A stretch of 64,000 nucleotides of DNA from Agrobacterium arsenijevicii (GCA_000949895.1 JWIT01000008.1:57959-121958); one strand, 5' to 3'; counted from the first letter of the stretch, positions 56,076-64,000 are shown. The notes: generated by a model from the letters alone, not told the origin. Numbers and translations are program-made.

Positions 56076-57761
56076 TCACACTGCAATCGATTGACGCTGC
56101 GGTGTGAGACGGAGTTCCAGATGCCGCGAACCACCTTCTTCGGCACGGTCGAGAAACAGCCCAAGGGCACCGAAGAAGATTTCGATAAAACTCTTAACCG
56201 ACCCGTCGTGATGATCGGGCTCACGGCCAAAACGCCCCGCCAGCGACCGGTAAAGGGAAAGCCGTTGAGGCGCGATATGCGCAAGCGCAAGCCCGGCGCC
56301 CTGACGCAGGCAATACCAGTCGGCAATAAGCTCGAACATCGGCAGATCGGAGCACAGCTCGGCTTCACGCGAGGCAAGGCTCTTTTCACCAAGTAGGCCG
56401 ATAACCTCGGATACAGTTTTATCCGCAATCGCCGCCACGATCCCGGCTGGCCACTCCTTGGTGAAATAACGGTGCCTGATCAGCGCGCGTTTGTGGCCGA
56501 GCAGAAAATCACCGTAATTGCCCGCCGCAAACGCGCCGTCCTCGTCCTCGCCGGCAAGTGCGGTTTCCTGCGTATAACCCCGGCAAATGCGACTGTTTAT
56601 CGGCAGGGAGGCCATTTCCACCGTCTCGACGGATATCTCATGCTGCGAGGGATGGACGACCTTGAAGGCGGGCGGAAAGGCGACCAGAGACGGCACGGCG
56701 ATATTGGTGAGCGAGGTTTCGCCCTCCCCGCGCCGGGTCACACCTTCCACATGCAGATGTCCGCTGAAATGGACCTGGAGCCCGGCCTCAACCAACGCAT
56801 CCTCAACCGCCTTGCGTGGCGTGCGGCGCACGACGTTGGTTTCGCCAAACAGCGCACTTTCGGCACCGCTTGCGCCATCGAAGGGATCGAGCGCCGGGTA
56901 ATGGGAAAAGCCGAGCAAAGTCTTGCCAAGCACCTGCGCCCGCTCCCGCACATCGGCAATCCAGTCGATGATGAAGGGCTTGCAGCGCAAAAGCGCGTTC
57001 CAGCCGCCGGAAGTACTGTCGGTAAAGGCAGCTTCCTCCCCCGTCTCGAAAGTGCCGTCGAGCGGTTCGAAAATATTGGCGTCGATCATGAGCAGCCAGA
57101 GACCCGGCTCCGGCTCAACCAGATAGGATGCGTCCATCAGTCGGTAGACATTGCGTCCATCTGGCGAGCGCACCTCGTAGAGACGGTCTTCCGCCGCATC
57201 GGAAAGCCCGAACGGTGTTTCCCAATGCAGATAGTCCGGCTGGCGGAAATATCCGAAAGCCGCCATCGGGCCAAGGCCCACGGGGTAACCTTCGCAATAC
57301 ATCCGGTCACTGATCACGACCCGCTCACCGGCCCGCCGCGCATCGCTCGAAACGGAAAGGCATTCGCCGTTCTCCGTCAGAAACTCCTTGGTATGATGCC
57401 GGCCACGCGGGCCGAAAATATCGTGGTTTCCGGGCAAAGCATAAAAGGCGGTGCCATGGGCATCGCGATGGTGCTCCAGAATGCCTTTCAGCGTTTCGGA
57501 TGTCGCTCGCTGGCCGTCGTCGGTATAATCACCAAGCAGCACCACATGGCGAATGCCCCGCCGCCGCACCTCTTCGAGTGCGGCATGCAGCGCATCGGCG
57601 CTTTCGTTGAAAACCCGGGTGGATTCGCGCGTATCCGACCAGCTGCGCATGGTGATGCGCTGACCATCGACCTCTATACCGGGAAAACCGAAATCGGCCG
57701 CCGTGTCATGGAAATGGGCGTCGGCAATGACGGCGACGGAGGGAAGCGTGCGTTTCAGCAT
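56076..57761 (-). CDS. Calcineurin-like metallophosphoesterase
   Basis: 561 residues, cytoplasmic by lack of a signal. All five metal motifs are present: IADAHFHD near residue 12, LGDYTDDG, LPGNHDIFG, GFSHYPA and GHLHVEG. The C-terminal 150 residues are a helical extension without a motif I know. The family includes phosphodiesterases and phosphomonoesterases. The start (MLKRTLPSVAVIAD) overlaps the DSP stop by seven bases; a frame extended upstream would run through the DSP gene. Could cleave a phosphodiester before the IMPase and DSP act. Confidence 0.88.
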   Translation of the reverse strand: MLKRTLPSVAVIADAHFHDTAADFGFPGIEVDGQRITMRSWSDTRESTRVFNESADALHAALEEVRRRGIRHVVLLGDYTDDGQRATSETLKGILEHHRDAHGTAFYALPGNHDIFGPRGRHHTKEFLTENGECLSVSSDARRAGERVVISDRMYCEGYPVGLGPMAAFGYFRQPDYLHWETPFGLSDAAEDRLYEVRSPDGRNVYRLMDASYLVEPEPGLWLLMIDANIFEPLDGTFETGEEAAFTDSTSGGWNALLRCKPFIIDWIADVRERAQVLGKTLLGFSHYPALDPFDGASGAESALFGETNVVRRTPRKAVEDALVEAGLQVHFSGHLHVEGVTRRGEGETSLTNIAVPSLVAFPPAFKVVHPSQHEISVETVEMASLPINSRICRGYTQETALAGEDEDGAFAAGNYGDFLLGHKRALIRHRYFTKEWPAGIVAAIADKTVSEVIGLLGEKSLASREAELCSDLPMFELIADWYCLRQGAGLALAHIAPQRLSLYRSLAGRFGREPDHHDGSVKSFIEIFFGALGLFLDRAEEGGSRHLELRLTPQRQSIAV

Positions 57762-58363
57762 GGTTGCACAGTCTTTCTGCCCTCGACCATGTCGATCCAG
57801 TCGGAAGCACGGCGGGCGGCGGCATAGAGCATAGGTTTCGGCGTCTCGAACCATTCGTCCGGACGCAATTCCCGCTTCGTGCGGATCACGGCCAGTGCAT
57901 CGTCAAGGGTGGGATAGAGATGCGGCTGCTGCTTGTGCAGGAAAAGCGCCACCAGCGAGACCGAGCGGCTGCGCCCGCTGCGGCAATTGACGAGCACATT
58001 GCCACCATCGGGGAAAGGATAGGTTTCGCGCTTCGGCATGGTCTGCCGCAACGCGCCGTCGAGAATATAATAGGCTCCCAGCATCATCGTGTCCGGGCTG
58101 CCTTCCCCGTCGATAAGACCGAGCTTGTAATAACGGATATCGCCATAACCCACTGCGCACCTGTCGCCCTCTTCCACTGCTGCCTGCACGAGATTGATAT
58201 CCAGATTGACGGCGCAGTTGACGACGGTGGTAATGTCGTGCCGACGCAGGAGCCCAAGATCGCTCGCACCATCGCTGCCGCCGATGTAAAGCGCAGCGTT
58301 ACGCGGGCCGAGCCCCTCCGCAATCAGGCTGATCGCAGGCCGGGCATAAACGGGTCCATCCAT
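57755..58363 (-). CDS. Dual-specificity-type phosphatase (CX5R), copy 2
   Basis: 202 residues. NCRSGRSRSVSLVALFLHK carries the CX5R site, again with Asn before the Cys. YYKLGLIDGEGSPD and LDDALAVIRTKRELRPDEWFETPKP match copy 1 closely, so the two are duplicates. GGAGGAATGAC before the ATG at 58363 fixes the start. Sits between the IMPase and metallophosphoesterase genes. Confidence 0.85.
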   Translation of the reverse strand: MDGPVYARPAISLIAEGLGPRNAALYIGGSDGASDLGLLRRHDITTVVNCAVNLDINLVQAAVEEGDRCAVGYGDIRYYKLGLIDGEGSPDTMMLGAYYILDGALRQTMPKRETYPFPDGGNVLVNCRSGRSRSVSLVALFLHKQQPHLYPTLDDALAVIRTKRELRPDEWFETPKPMLYAAARRASDWIDMVEGRKTVQPC

Positions 58364-58384
58364 GTCATTCCTCCACATGCATCA

Positions 58385-58408
58385 AGCGCCCCCCACGGAC
58401 GGGCGCTC
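58385..58408 (-). other. Small hairpin between IMPase copy 2 and DSP copy 2
   Basis: AGCGCCC pairs with GGGCGCT around a loop of about 10 bases in the 53-base spacer. No T-run. Possible mRNA stability element. Confidence 0.35.
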
Positions 58409-58416
58409 GTCTAAAT

Positions 58417-59256
58417 TCAGGCCGATACGGCCCGCTGCCGATCCGAAGGCTGCCGCTCTGCCAAAGGTATGTTCGATGCCTGGCTGACGCCGCTTGCAAC
58501 GCCGCTGGCTGCGGCCAGCACCGGCCCGCCATCTTCAAGACTACCGATCTCCAGGAAAGGGCAGACGCCGCCGCCAGCTTCGCTGACGAGTAACAGTCCC
58601 GCAAGACAATCCCATGAATTCATGTGCAATTCGAGATAGGCATCGGAGCGACCATCGGCCACATAGGCAAGCGCCAGCGCACCGGAACCGGCGCGGCGGA
58701 CATTGGCGCCCATATCGAGCAGGTTCTTGACGACATCGAGATAGGTGGCATTCGCTATACGTGTCGACCAGCCCATTTCGATAGAGGCCGCATCGAAACG
58801 CTCCGTCTGCGCAACCCGGATAGGCTGTCCGTTGCGCGTTGCCCCCTCGCCGCGTCGGGCGAAATAAAGCTCATCAAGTGCCGGGTTGTAGATCGCACCG
58901 ATCTCTGTTTGCCCGTTTTCGACATAGGCGATGGAGATGCAGAAATGCGGAATGCCACGGGCGAAATTCGCAGTGCCGTCTACAGGATCAACGACCCAGA
59001 CGCGGTCGCCGATCACACCGCCGCCCTCCTCACCGAAAAAACTGTCCTCGGGGAAGCAGCCGGCGATCGCGCCGCGAATATGCGCTTCGGATGCCGCATC
59101 CGTCACCGTCAGAAAGTCCTGCGGACCCTTCATCGAGAAGCTGCGTGTCGCCTCGCCCTCAAAGCCCTTCAGCACCAACTCCCCGGCGGAAAGAATAACG
59201 CTGCGGCACAGTTCGGCACGGGCTGCCAACGTATCCGGATAGGGCATCGAGTCCAT
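58417..59256 (-). CDS. Inositol monophosphatase-family phosphatase, copy 2
   Basis: 279 residues. GEEGG, DPVDGTANFARGIPHF and NSWDCLAG are the intact Mg-site motifs. It resembles copy 1 at 45366 across its length (both have the unusual ANFARG after DPxDGT), and heads the second operon IMPase-DSP-metallophosphoesterase-Na/Pi transporter. MDSMPYPDT has a second ATG at 59247 that could be the start. A large inverted repeat lies 18 bases upstream. Confidence 0.9.
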   Translation of the reverse strand: MDSMPYPDTLAARAELCRSVILSAGELVLKGFEGEATRSFSMKGPQDFLTVTDAASEAHIRGAIAGCFPEDSFFGEEGGGVIGDRVWVVDPVDGTANFARGIPHFCISIAYVENGQTEIGAIYNPALDELYFARRGEGATRNGQPIRVAQTERFDAASIEMGWSTRIANATYLDVVKNLLDMGANVRRAGSGALALAYVADGRSDAYLELHMNSWDCLAGLLLVSEAGGGVCPFLEIGSLEDGGPVLAAASGVASGVSQASNIPLAERQPSDRQRAVSA

Positions 59257-59274
59257 GCGAAATAACCATCTCTA

Positions 59275-59319
59275 AAAAGATTGAACACGCGTTCATATTG
59301 CACGCGTGTTCAATCTTTT
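59275..59319 (-). promoter_or_regulatory. Perfect 18-base inverted repeat before IMPase copy 2
   Basis: AAAAGATTGAACACGCGT (59275-59292) and ACGCGTGTTCAATCTTTT (59302-59319) are exact reverse complements with a 9-base loop. On the minus strand it has the form of an intrinsic terminator ending in TTTT just before the start codon, which suggests a leader attenuator. It also contains two TGAAC-type half-sites usable as a TetR-like operator. It cannot be an ordinary gene-end terminator because the flanking genes diverge. Confidence 0.7.
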
Positions 59320-59413
59320 CAAGCATGATTTTCGAAACATGTTCTGCTGAAGGTCAAACCGATCAACTCATTGCCGGATAGTCGGTTTGTCATGAAAACT
59401 TGCGGAGTGTAAT

Positions 59414-59438
59414 GGAACGGTTTTCCCATGCACGAGTT
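59414..59438 (+). promoter_or_regulatory. Candidate RpoE2/EcfG general-stress promoter of the PRC-barrel gene
   Basis: GGAAC (59414-59418), 18 bases, then TT (59437-59438), the GGAAC-N18/19-TT pattern of alphaproteobacterial general-stress promoters. PRC-barrel genes are common members of that regulon. Confidence 0.6.
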
Positions 59439-59470
59439 GTTTTACCGTAACCCAAGCAGGAGAAAAACCA

Positions 59471-59767
59471 GTGGATCACACCAATCACGTACGCCTCGTC
59501 GAGACAGAACTGACCCCGTCCGTTCTGCAAGGCGCGACAGTTTATGGCGCGGATGACCACAAGGTCGGCAAAGTCGATCACGTCCACGGCGTTGGCGCCG
59601 GCAGCACCGCCATTATCGATGTCGGCGGCTTTCTCGGCATCGGCGCAAAGCCCGTCGCAGTACCGCTCAGCGATCTGGATTTCATGCGCGACGAGGATGG
59701 CGATGTCCACGCGGTCACCTCGTGGACCAAGGATCAGCTCAAGGAAATGCCTGAGCACCGCCACTAA
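59471..59767 (+). CDS. PRC-barrel domain protein
   Basis: 98 residues with one PRC-barrel domain (about 18-80): GATVYGADDHKVGKVDHVHG, STAIIDVGGFLGIGAKPVAVP. GTG start preceded by CAGGAGAAAA. Soluble; function unknown, often induced by stress in rhizobia. Ended by a strong terminator. Confidence 0.88.
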   Translation: MDHTNHVRLVETELTPSVLQGATVYGADDHKVGKVDHVHGVGAGSTAIIDVGGFLGIGAKPVAVPLSDLDFMRDEDGDVHAVTSWTKDQLKEMPEHRH

Positions 59768-59776
59768 TCTTTGAAA

Positions 59777-59809
59777 AACGCCCGGCTACCCGCCGGGCGT
59801 TCTTTTTTC
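59777..59809 (+). terminator. Terminator after the PRC-barrel gene
   Basis: AACGCCCGGC (59777-59786) pairs with GCCGGGCGTT (59792-59801), then CTTTTTTC. Classic intrinsic terminator. Confidence 0.9.
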
Positions 59810-59876
59810 TCCTATCGGGCGACCTCCCCCATCCCCCCATAAGATGGGCTAAGCCCCGATTGTTCTGCCGACCGAT

Positions 59877-59901
59877 GGAACGCTTAAGCGTATCGAGCAT
59901 T
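59877..59901 (+). promoter_or_regulatory. Candidate RpoE2/EcfG promoter of the ProP-like gene
   Basis: GGAAC (59877-59881), 18 bases, TT (59900-59901). Weaker than the upstream case because the base before TT is A rather than G or C-G. An osmolyte transporter is a plausible stress-regulon member. Confidence 0.45.
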
Positions 59902-59949
59902 TTCATGACGCTTAAAAATCGCGCGCAATGTAGTTCAGGGGGACAGTGA

Positions 59950-61470
59950 TTGAACAACCAGATACAGACCACTCCGCTGAGCATCGACGACGTCACCGTC
60001 ATCGATGACGAGAAGGTCAAAAAGGCGGTCACGGCAGCCGCTCTCGGTAACGCGATGGAGTGGTTCGATTTTGGCGTCTACGGCTTCGTCGCCTACGCCG
60101 TCGGCAAGGTCTTTTTCCCGGACGCTGCCCCTGCCGTTCAAACCGTGGCGGCGCTTGCAACCTTCTCCGTGCCCTTCCTCATCCGCCCATTGGGTGGCGT
60201 ATTCTTTGGCGCCATGGGCGACAAATTCGGGCGCCAAAAAGTCCTCTCCCTGACAATCATCATCATGGCCGCGAGCACTTTCTGCATTGGCCTCATCCCC
60301 GGTTATGCCACCATCGGCATATGGGCACCCATTCTGTTGCTGTTGTGCAAGCTTGCCCAGGGGTTTTCCGTCGGCGGCGAATATACCGGTGCGGCCATTT
60401 TCGTGGCGGAATACGCGCCTGACCGCAAACGCGGCTACCTTGGCAGCTGGCTCGACTTCGGCTCCATCGCAGGCTTCGTGCTTGGCGCGGGGCTTGTCGT
60501 GCTCCTCAGCACCGCAATGGGCGAAGCCAAGTTCCTCGACTGGGGCTGGCGCATTCCGTTCTTTCTGGCGGCACCCCTCGGGCTGATCGGGCTTTATCTC
60601 CGCCACGCGGCGGAAGAGACGCCCGCCTTCACCGAACGCCTGCAACGATCGGAAGAAGAAGACCGGCAGTCGCTTAAAGAGCGCCCCATGGTTCCCATCG
60701 CCGAGATTGTGAGCCAACATTCCCGGTCGCTGGCAATATGCATAGGCATGGTCCTCGTGACCAACGTGACCTATTACATGCTGCTCACCTATATGCCGAC
60801 ATATCTGTCGAAAACACTGAATTACAGCGAGGACCATGGCGTCCTCATCATCATTGCGGTGATGGTTGGCATGCTGTTCGTCCAGCCTGCCATCGGACTT
60901 CTGAGCGACCGCATCGGACGCAGGCCGTTTCTGGCGGTTGGCAGCACGGCGATCCTGTTTCTTTCGCTGCCGGCATTTCATCTCATCGCCAGCGGACAGG
61001 TTGTTCAGATTTTCTTCGGACTGCTGATCCTCGCGGTCGCGCTCAACTGCCTGATCGGGATCATGGCCTCCACCCTGCCGGCCCTCTTTCCGGCCCGCAT
61101 CCGCTACAGCGCTCTGGCTATCGCGTTCAATATCTCGATCATCGTCGCCGGGCTGACGCCGACACTCACCGCATGGCTGGTGGAGGTGACGGAAAATATC
61201 TATATGCCGGCCTACTATCTCATGGTGGCGGCCGTCTTCGGCATCGTCACGACGTTTTTCCTCAAGGAAACCGCCAACCGGCCGCTTTATGGCGATACAC
61301 CGAATGCTTCGAGCCGAAAGGAAGCCAAATCGCTTCTTGCAGAGCAATATCTGCACATCGAGAAAAGCGTCGAGGAGATAGACGACGAGCTGCTCAAACT
61401 TGAAGAACAGAAGGAAACTCTTCAGGCAAAACGAAACCAGCTCGTTGGCAGACACCCGGATCTCAACTGA
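59950..61470 (+). CDS. proP: MFS osmolyte/proton symporter, ProP type
   Basis: 506 residues. AAALGNAMEWFDFGVYGFVAY at residues 30-50 (core NAMEWFDFGVYGFVAY) and the loop GDKFGRQKV mark the metabolite-H+ symporter branch; LAQGFSVGGEYTGAA follows. Twelve membrane helices. The tail (about 465-500, EKSVEEIDDELLKLEEQKE) is predicted coiled coil, like the osmosensing tail of E. coli ProP. Probably imports glycine betaine, proline or related solutes. TTG start behind AGGGGGA. The link to betaine fits the sarcosine operon 28 kb away, though not adjacent. Confidence 0.85.
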   Translation: MNNQIQTTPLSIDDVTVIDDEKVKKAVTAAALGNAMEWFDFGVYGFVAYAVGKVFFPDAAPAVQTVAALATFSVPFLIRPLGGVFFGAMGDKFGRQKVLSLTIIIMAASTFCIGLIPGYATIGIWAPILLLLCKLAQGFSVGGEYTGAAIFVAEYAPDRKRGYLGSWLDFGSIAGFVLGAGLVVLLSTAMGEAKFLDWGWRIPFFLAAPLGLIGLYLRHAAEETPAFTERLQRSEEEDRQSLKERPMVPIAEIVSQHSRSLAICIGMVLVTNVTYYMLLTYMPTYLSKTLNYSEDHGVLIIIAVMVGMLFVQPAIGLLSDRIGRRPFLAVGSTAILFLSLPAFHLIASGQVVQIFFGLLILAVALNCLIGIMASTLPALFPARIRYSALAIAFNISIIVAGLTPTLTAWLVEVTENIYMPAYYLMVAAVFGIVTTFFLKETANRPLYGDTPNASSRKEAKSLLAEQYLHIEKSVEEIDDELLKLEEQKETLQAKRNQLVGRHPDLN

Positions 61471-61493
61471 GCGGGATATCCAGTCCTGAGACA

Positions 61494-61528
61494 GGATGCG
61501 CGGCGATGCGTTTGCACCCCGCGCATCC
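61494..61528. terminator. Bidirectional terminator between proP-like and SDR genes
   Basis: GGATGCGCGG (61494-61503) pairs with CCGCGCATCC (61519-61528), ten pairs, between convergent genes. Confidence 0.65.
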
Positions 61529-61535
61529 GTAAACG

Positions 61536-62261
61536 TCAGACGGCGAGGAACCCGCCATCGATGGGCAACACCGCGCCGGAAATCATGCTGCTATCATCCG
61601 ACAGAAGCAGCGCGATGCTCTGCGCCACATCCTCGGCCTCAGCAAAACGCTTCAGCGGATGGCGGACCATCATCGGCTCGCTCTTGGCAGGATCGTTCCA
61701 TGCTTCCGCAGCGAGTTCAGTCAGCGTGATGGTCGGTGCGACGGCGTTGACGCGGATGCCGTGCGGCCCAAGTTCCTTGGCGAGAACGCGGGTCGCGCCT
61801 TCAAGCCCGGCCTTCGAGGCCGCGTAACATAGATGGTCCTGAAAACCGCGATGACCGGCAATCGAGGTGATGTTGACGATTGCGCCGCCGCCACCCTTTG
61901 CAACGCGGGCACGGGCGAATTCCTGGCAGGTGACGAGAGCGGCGCGCAGGTTGATACCTAACACCGCCTCATAACCTTCGTCGCTCATATCAAGCACGCT
62001 TTCGAGCACATTGATGCCCGCGCTGTTGATGAGAAAATCGCACGGACCTGCTTCCGCCATTGCCGCCCGGGTAGCGGCGACATCGGCGAGATCGACGCGG
62101 ATCGTGCGGCAACCGATTTCACTTTTCAGGCTGTCGAGATCGGACTGGGTGCGGCTGATGGCCACGACCTCAGCGCCGCGCGCAGCCATCAGGATAGCGC
62201 AGGCACGGCCGATGCCCTTGCCTGCGCCGGTGATGATGACGGATTTTCCGGAAAACTGCAT
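61536..62261 (-). CDS. Short-chain dehydrogenase/reductase, carbonyl or polyol type
   Basis: 241 residues. TGAGKGIGRA near residue 11 binds NAD(P); INSAGIN, ITSIAGHRG, YAASKAGLEGATRVLA carry the catalytic Ser-Tyr-Lys; the tail SMISGAVLPIDGGFLAV is standard. It resembles the xylulose reductase branch. GAGGATTCC before MQFSGKS fixes the start; the longer frame to 62432 overlaps the kinase gene. 55 bases after the FGGY kinase, so together they likely oxidize a polyol to a ketose that the kinase phosphorylates. Confidence 0.85.
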   Translation of the reverse strand: MQFSGKSVIITGAGKGIGRACAILMAARGAEVVAISRTQSDLDSLKSEIGCRTIRVDLADVAATRAAMAEAGPCDFLINSAGINVLESVLDMSDEGYEAVLGINLRAALVTCQEFARARVAKGGGGAIVNITSIAGHRGFQDHLCYAASKAGLEGATRVLAKELGPHGIRVNAVAPTITLTELAAEAWNDPAKSEPMMVRHPLKRFAEAEDVAQSIALLLSDDSSMISGAVLPIDGGFLAV

Positions 62262-62316
62262 GGAATCCTCTTTATTTTGCGGCCAAGGCGGCCGGACGAT
62301 GGAAGCGTGTGGCGCT

Positions 62317-63927
62317 TCAGGAATGGTTCGCGGAACGAATGGCGCGTGCCGCATTTTGTAGCGCCAGAAACGCCTCGTAACGCGACTGGTGCACTTGGCT
62401 GAACGCGTCGTCCGGTGCCGAGCATTTGGCAATGCGCGACATGGCGGGCATGGCGGAAATCAGGTCGGGATAGGCCCCGGCGGCAACCGCGCCGAGCATT
62501 GCTGATCCCAGAAGTACAGGCTCCTCGCATTCACTGAGTTCGACCGGAAGCCCCGTCGCATCCGCCAGCAATTGTCTTGCAAGCGGATGGGCGCCCGCGC
62601 CGCCGCTGACGCTGATCGTCTCCACCGGAGCACCGTGGCGAGCCTGCGTCTCGATGATCTGGCGAAGCCCGTAACCAAGGCCGAGAAGCCCCGCCACGTA
62701 GAGCGCAACAAGCGAATCCACACCCGTTTCGGTGCCATAACCGGCAATGACAGCCCGCGCATGGGGATCGGCGAAGGGCGCGCGGTTACCGAGGAATTCC
62801 GGCACAACGTGAAAATTCTCGGCAATCTGTACCGCAGCGGAGACGGTTGTAGCCATGGCCAGCGCGCGGTCGGCCAACCATGCGGGCAATGATTTACCTT
62901 CTTTTTCCGCCAGCGCTTTCGCCTCGGCAAAGGCCGGGTGCAATTGCACCAGGTAATCGATGGCGGCACCGGCAGCGGACTGGCCGCCTTCGTTGAGCCA
63001 TGCGCCGGGAACCATGGCGGAATAATAGGGACCCCAGACACCCGGTACAAATGCGGGCTCCGCGGTGGTCGTCATCGTGCAGGAAGAGGTGCCGAAGACA
63101 TAACCGAGGCATCGCGAAGCGTCACCGCCCGCAGCCACGGTTCCGACACCACCAGCGTGAGCATCGATCAGACCGGCCGCAACGGCGGTTCCGGCAACCA
63201 GACCCATGGCTTTTGCGGCTTCCTCGGTAAGGCCATTGCCGAGCGCAGTGCCGGGGTGAACGACGCTTTCCCCGATACGGCGAAAGCCTTGCTCCGCCAG
63301 ATCGCCAAGCCCGATAGCGGTGAAATACTCCGCGTCCCAACGCCCCTCGTGGGCCAGATAGGTCCATTTACAGGTGACCGTGCATGCGGAGCGATCGAGC
63401 GCGCCGGAGGCTTTCCAGGTTAGGAAATCGGTCAGGTCAAAGAAGTGTTCGGCACGGGCGTAGATATCCGGCCTGTTTTCGCTGAGCCACAGCAGTTTCG
63501 GCGTCTGCATTTCCGGAGAAATCCGGCCACCGACATATTTCAGGACGGTATGTTCGCCGGCATTGATCCGCTCGGCCTGTTCGACGGCGCGATGATCCAT
63601 CCAGACGATGATGTCACGTTCGGGATGATCGGAAGCACCAACCGGCAGGGTCTCATCATCCGGCCCACGCACCACGAGCGAGCAGGTGGCATCAAAACCG
63701 ATGCCGACCACGGCAGCCGGATCGATGCCGGCATGCGAGACACTTTCCCGCACGCTGTCGCAAACGGCTTTCCAGACCTCACCGCTCGATTGTTCGGCGA
63801 TGCCGCCGTCCTCGCGGTGTATCGTGATCGGGCGCTTGGCGGTGGCCAGAAGTCTGCCCGCGACATCAAAGACACCGGCACGGGCTGAACCGGTCCCGAC
63901 ATCGACACCAATCAGATAGGAAGCCAT
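62317..63927 (-). CDS. FGGY-family pentulose kinase (ribulokinase-like)
   Basis: 536 residues. N-terminal phosphate-binding GVDVGTGSARAGVF near residue 6, GFDATCSLV, VWMDHRA, and the C-terminal SVSGGAGAHPLARQLLADATG ATP site (quoted core SGGAGAHPLARQLLAD). This subfamily phosphorylates D-ribulose or ribitol and related sugars. AAGGAG precedes MASYLIGVD; the longer frame lacks a ribosome site. Its upstream region leaves the window at the right edge, so other genes of the operon are unseen. Confidence 0.88.
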   Translation of the reverse strand: MASYLIGVDVGTGSARAGVFDVAGRLLATAKRPITIHREDGGIAEQSSGEVWKAVCDSVRESVSHAGIDPAAVVGIGFDATCSLVVRGPDDETLPVGASDHPERDIIVWMDHRAVEQAERINAGEHTVLKYVGGRISPEMQTPKLLWLSENRPDIYARAEHFFDLTDFLTWKASGALDRSACTVTCKWTYLAHEGRWDAEYFTAIGLGDLAEQGFRRIGESVVHPGTALGNGLTEEAAKAMGLVAGTAVAAGLIDAHAGGVGTVAAGGDASRCLGYVFGTSSCTMTTTAEPAFVPGVWGPYYSAMVPGAWLNEGGQSAAGAAIDYLVQLHPAFAEAKALAEKEGKSLPAWLADRALAMATTVSAAVQIAENFHVVPEFLGNRAPFADPHARAVIAGYGTETGVDSLVALYVAGLLGLGYGLRQIIETQARHGAPVETISVSGGAGAHPLARQLLADATGLPVELSECEEPVLLGSAMLGAVAAGAYPDLISAMPAMSRIAKCSAPDDAFSQVHQSRYEAFLALQNAARAIRSANHS

Positions 63928-64000
63928 TTGCGATACTCCTTGGAGCAACGGATGATCCGATGCGGAAACGAACAAGAGCGGCGGGATCGATTCCGATTTT
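63928..64000. other. Right edge, no gene recognized
   Basis: 73 bases upstream of the kinase gene. Nothing that I can support beyond its ribosome site. Confidence 0.6.

Overview
The window reads as chromosomal DNA of a Rhizobiaceae member, most likely Agrobacterium or a close Rhizobium relative. The grounds are high GC with dense alphaproteobacterial gene families, a soxBDAG-glyA-purU operon with a divergent GlxA-type regulator, a rhizobial-type intergenic repeat, an iron operator of TGA-N9-TCA form (the RirA box of rhizobia), and GGAAC-N18-TT stress promoters. I see no rRNA, tRNA, insertion sequence, prophage or CRISPR array.

Layout. (1) 1-6142: catechol siderophore locus. A nonribosomal peptide synthetase cut by the left edge is divergent from entC-entE-entB-entA and a phosphopantetheinyl transferase; an iron box lies between them. 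The order C-E-B-A matches the agrobactin (agb) type, and the NRPS opens with a heterocyclization domain. (2) 6272-17558: a Tat-exported PhoX-like phosphatase, then (minus strand) a 1978-residue secreted RTX protein carrying a metallophosphoesterase domain with its own type I exporter (ABC protein and HlyD adaptor). (3) 17810-23700: a LysR regulator, a metal cupin, and a tightly overlapping SulP transporter / ParB-like / MscS operon. (4) 23783-32318: heterotetrameric sarcosine oxidase with glyA, purU and a regulator; sarcosine is demethylated to glycine and the one-carbon unit is recycled. (5) 32447-40699: a hypothetical protein, then a LacI-controlled carbohydrate locus (oxidoreductase, TIM-barrel isomerase, ABC importer) with a perfect 18-bp operator. 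(6) 40775-44576: envelope genes (transglutaminase-like protease, DUF1402 protein, TerC-CBS protein).

(7) 44690-59256 is the most unusual part. It holds an AfuABC-like importer with three tandem, paralogous binding proteins, two inositol-monophosphatase-family enzymes, two paralogous CX5R dual-specificity-type phosphatases, a calcineurin-like phosphoesterase, a Na/Pi cotransporter with a PhoU-like tail, and a LacI regulator. I infer a system that imports an intact phosphorylated sugar or cyclitol (or a phosphodiester), strips its phosphate in the cytoplasm and manages the released phosphate. The two IMPase-DSP pairs lie at the two ends of the locus.

(8) 59257-64000: a PRC-barrel protein and a ProP-like transporter, each with a candidate general-stress (RpoE2/EcfG) promoter, then a short-chain dehydrogenase and an FGGY pentulose kinase for polyol or pentulose catabolism.
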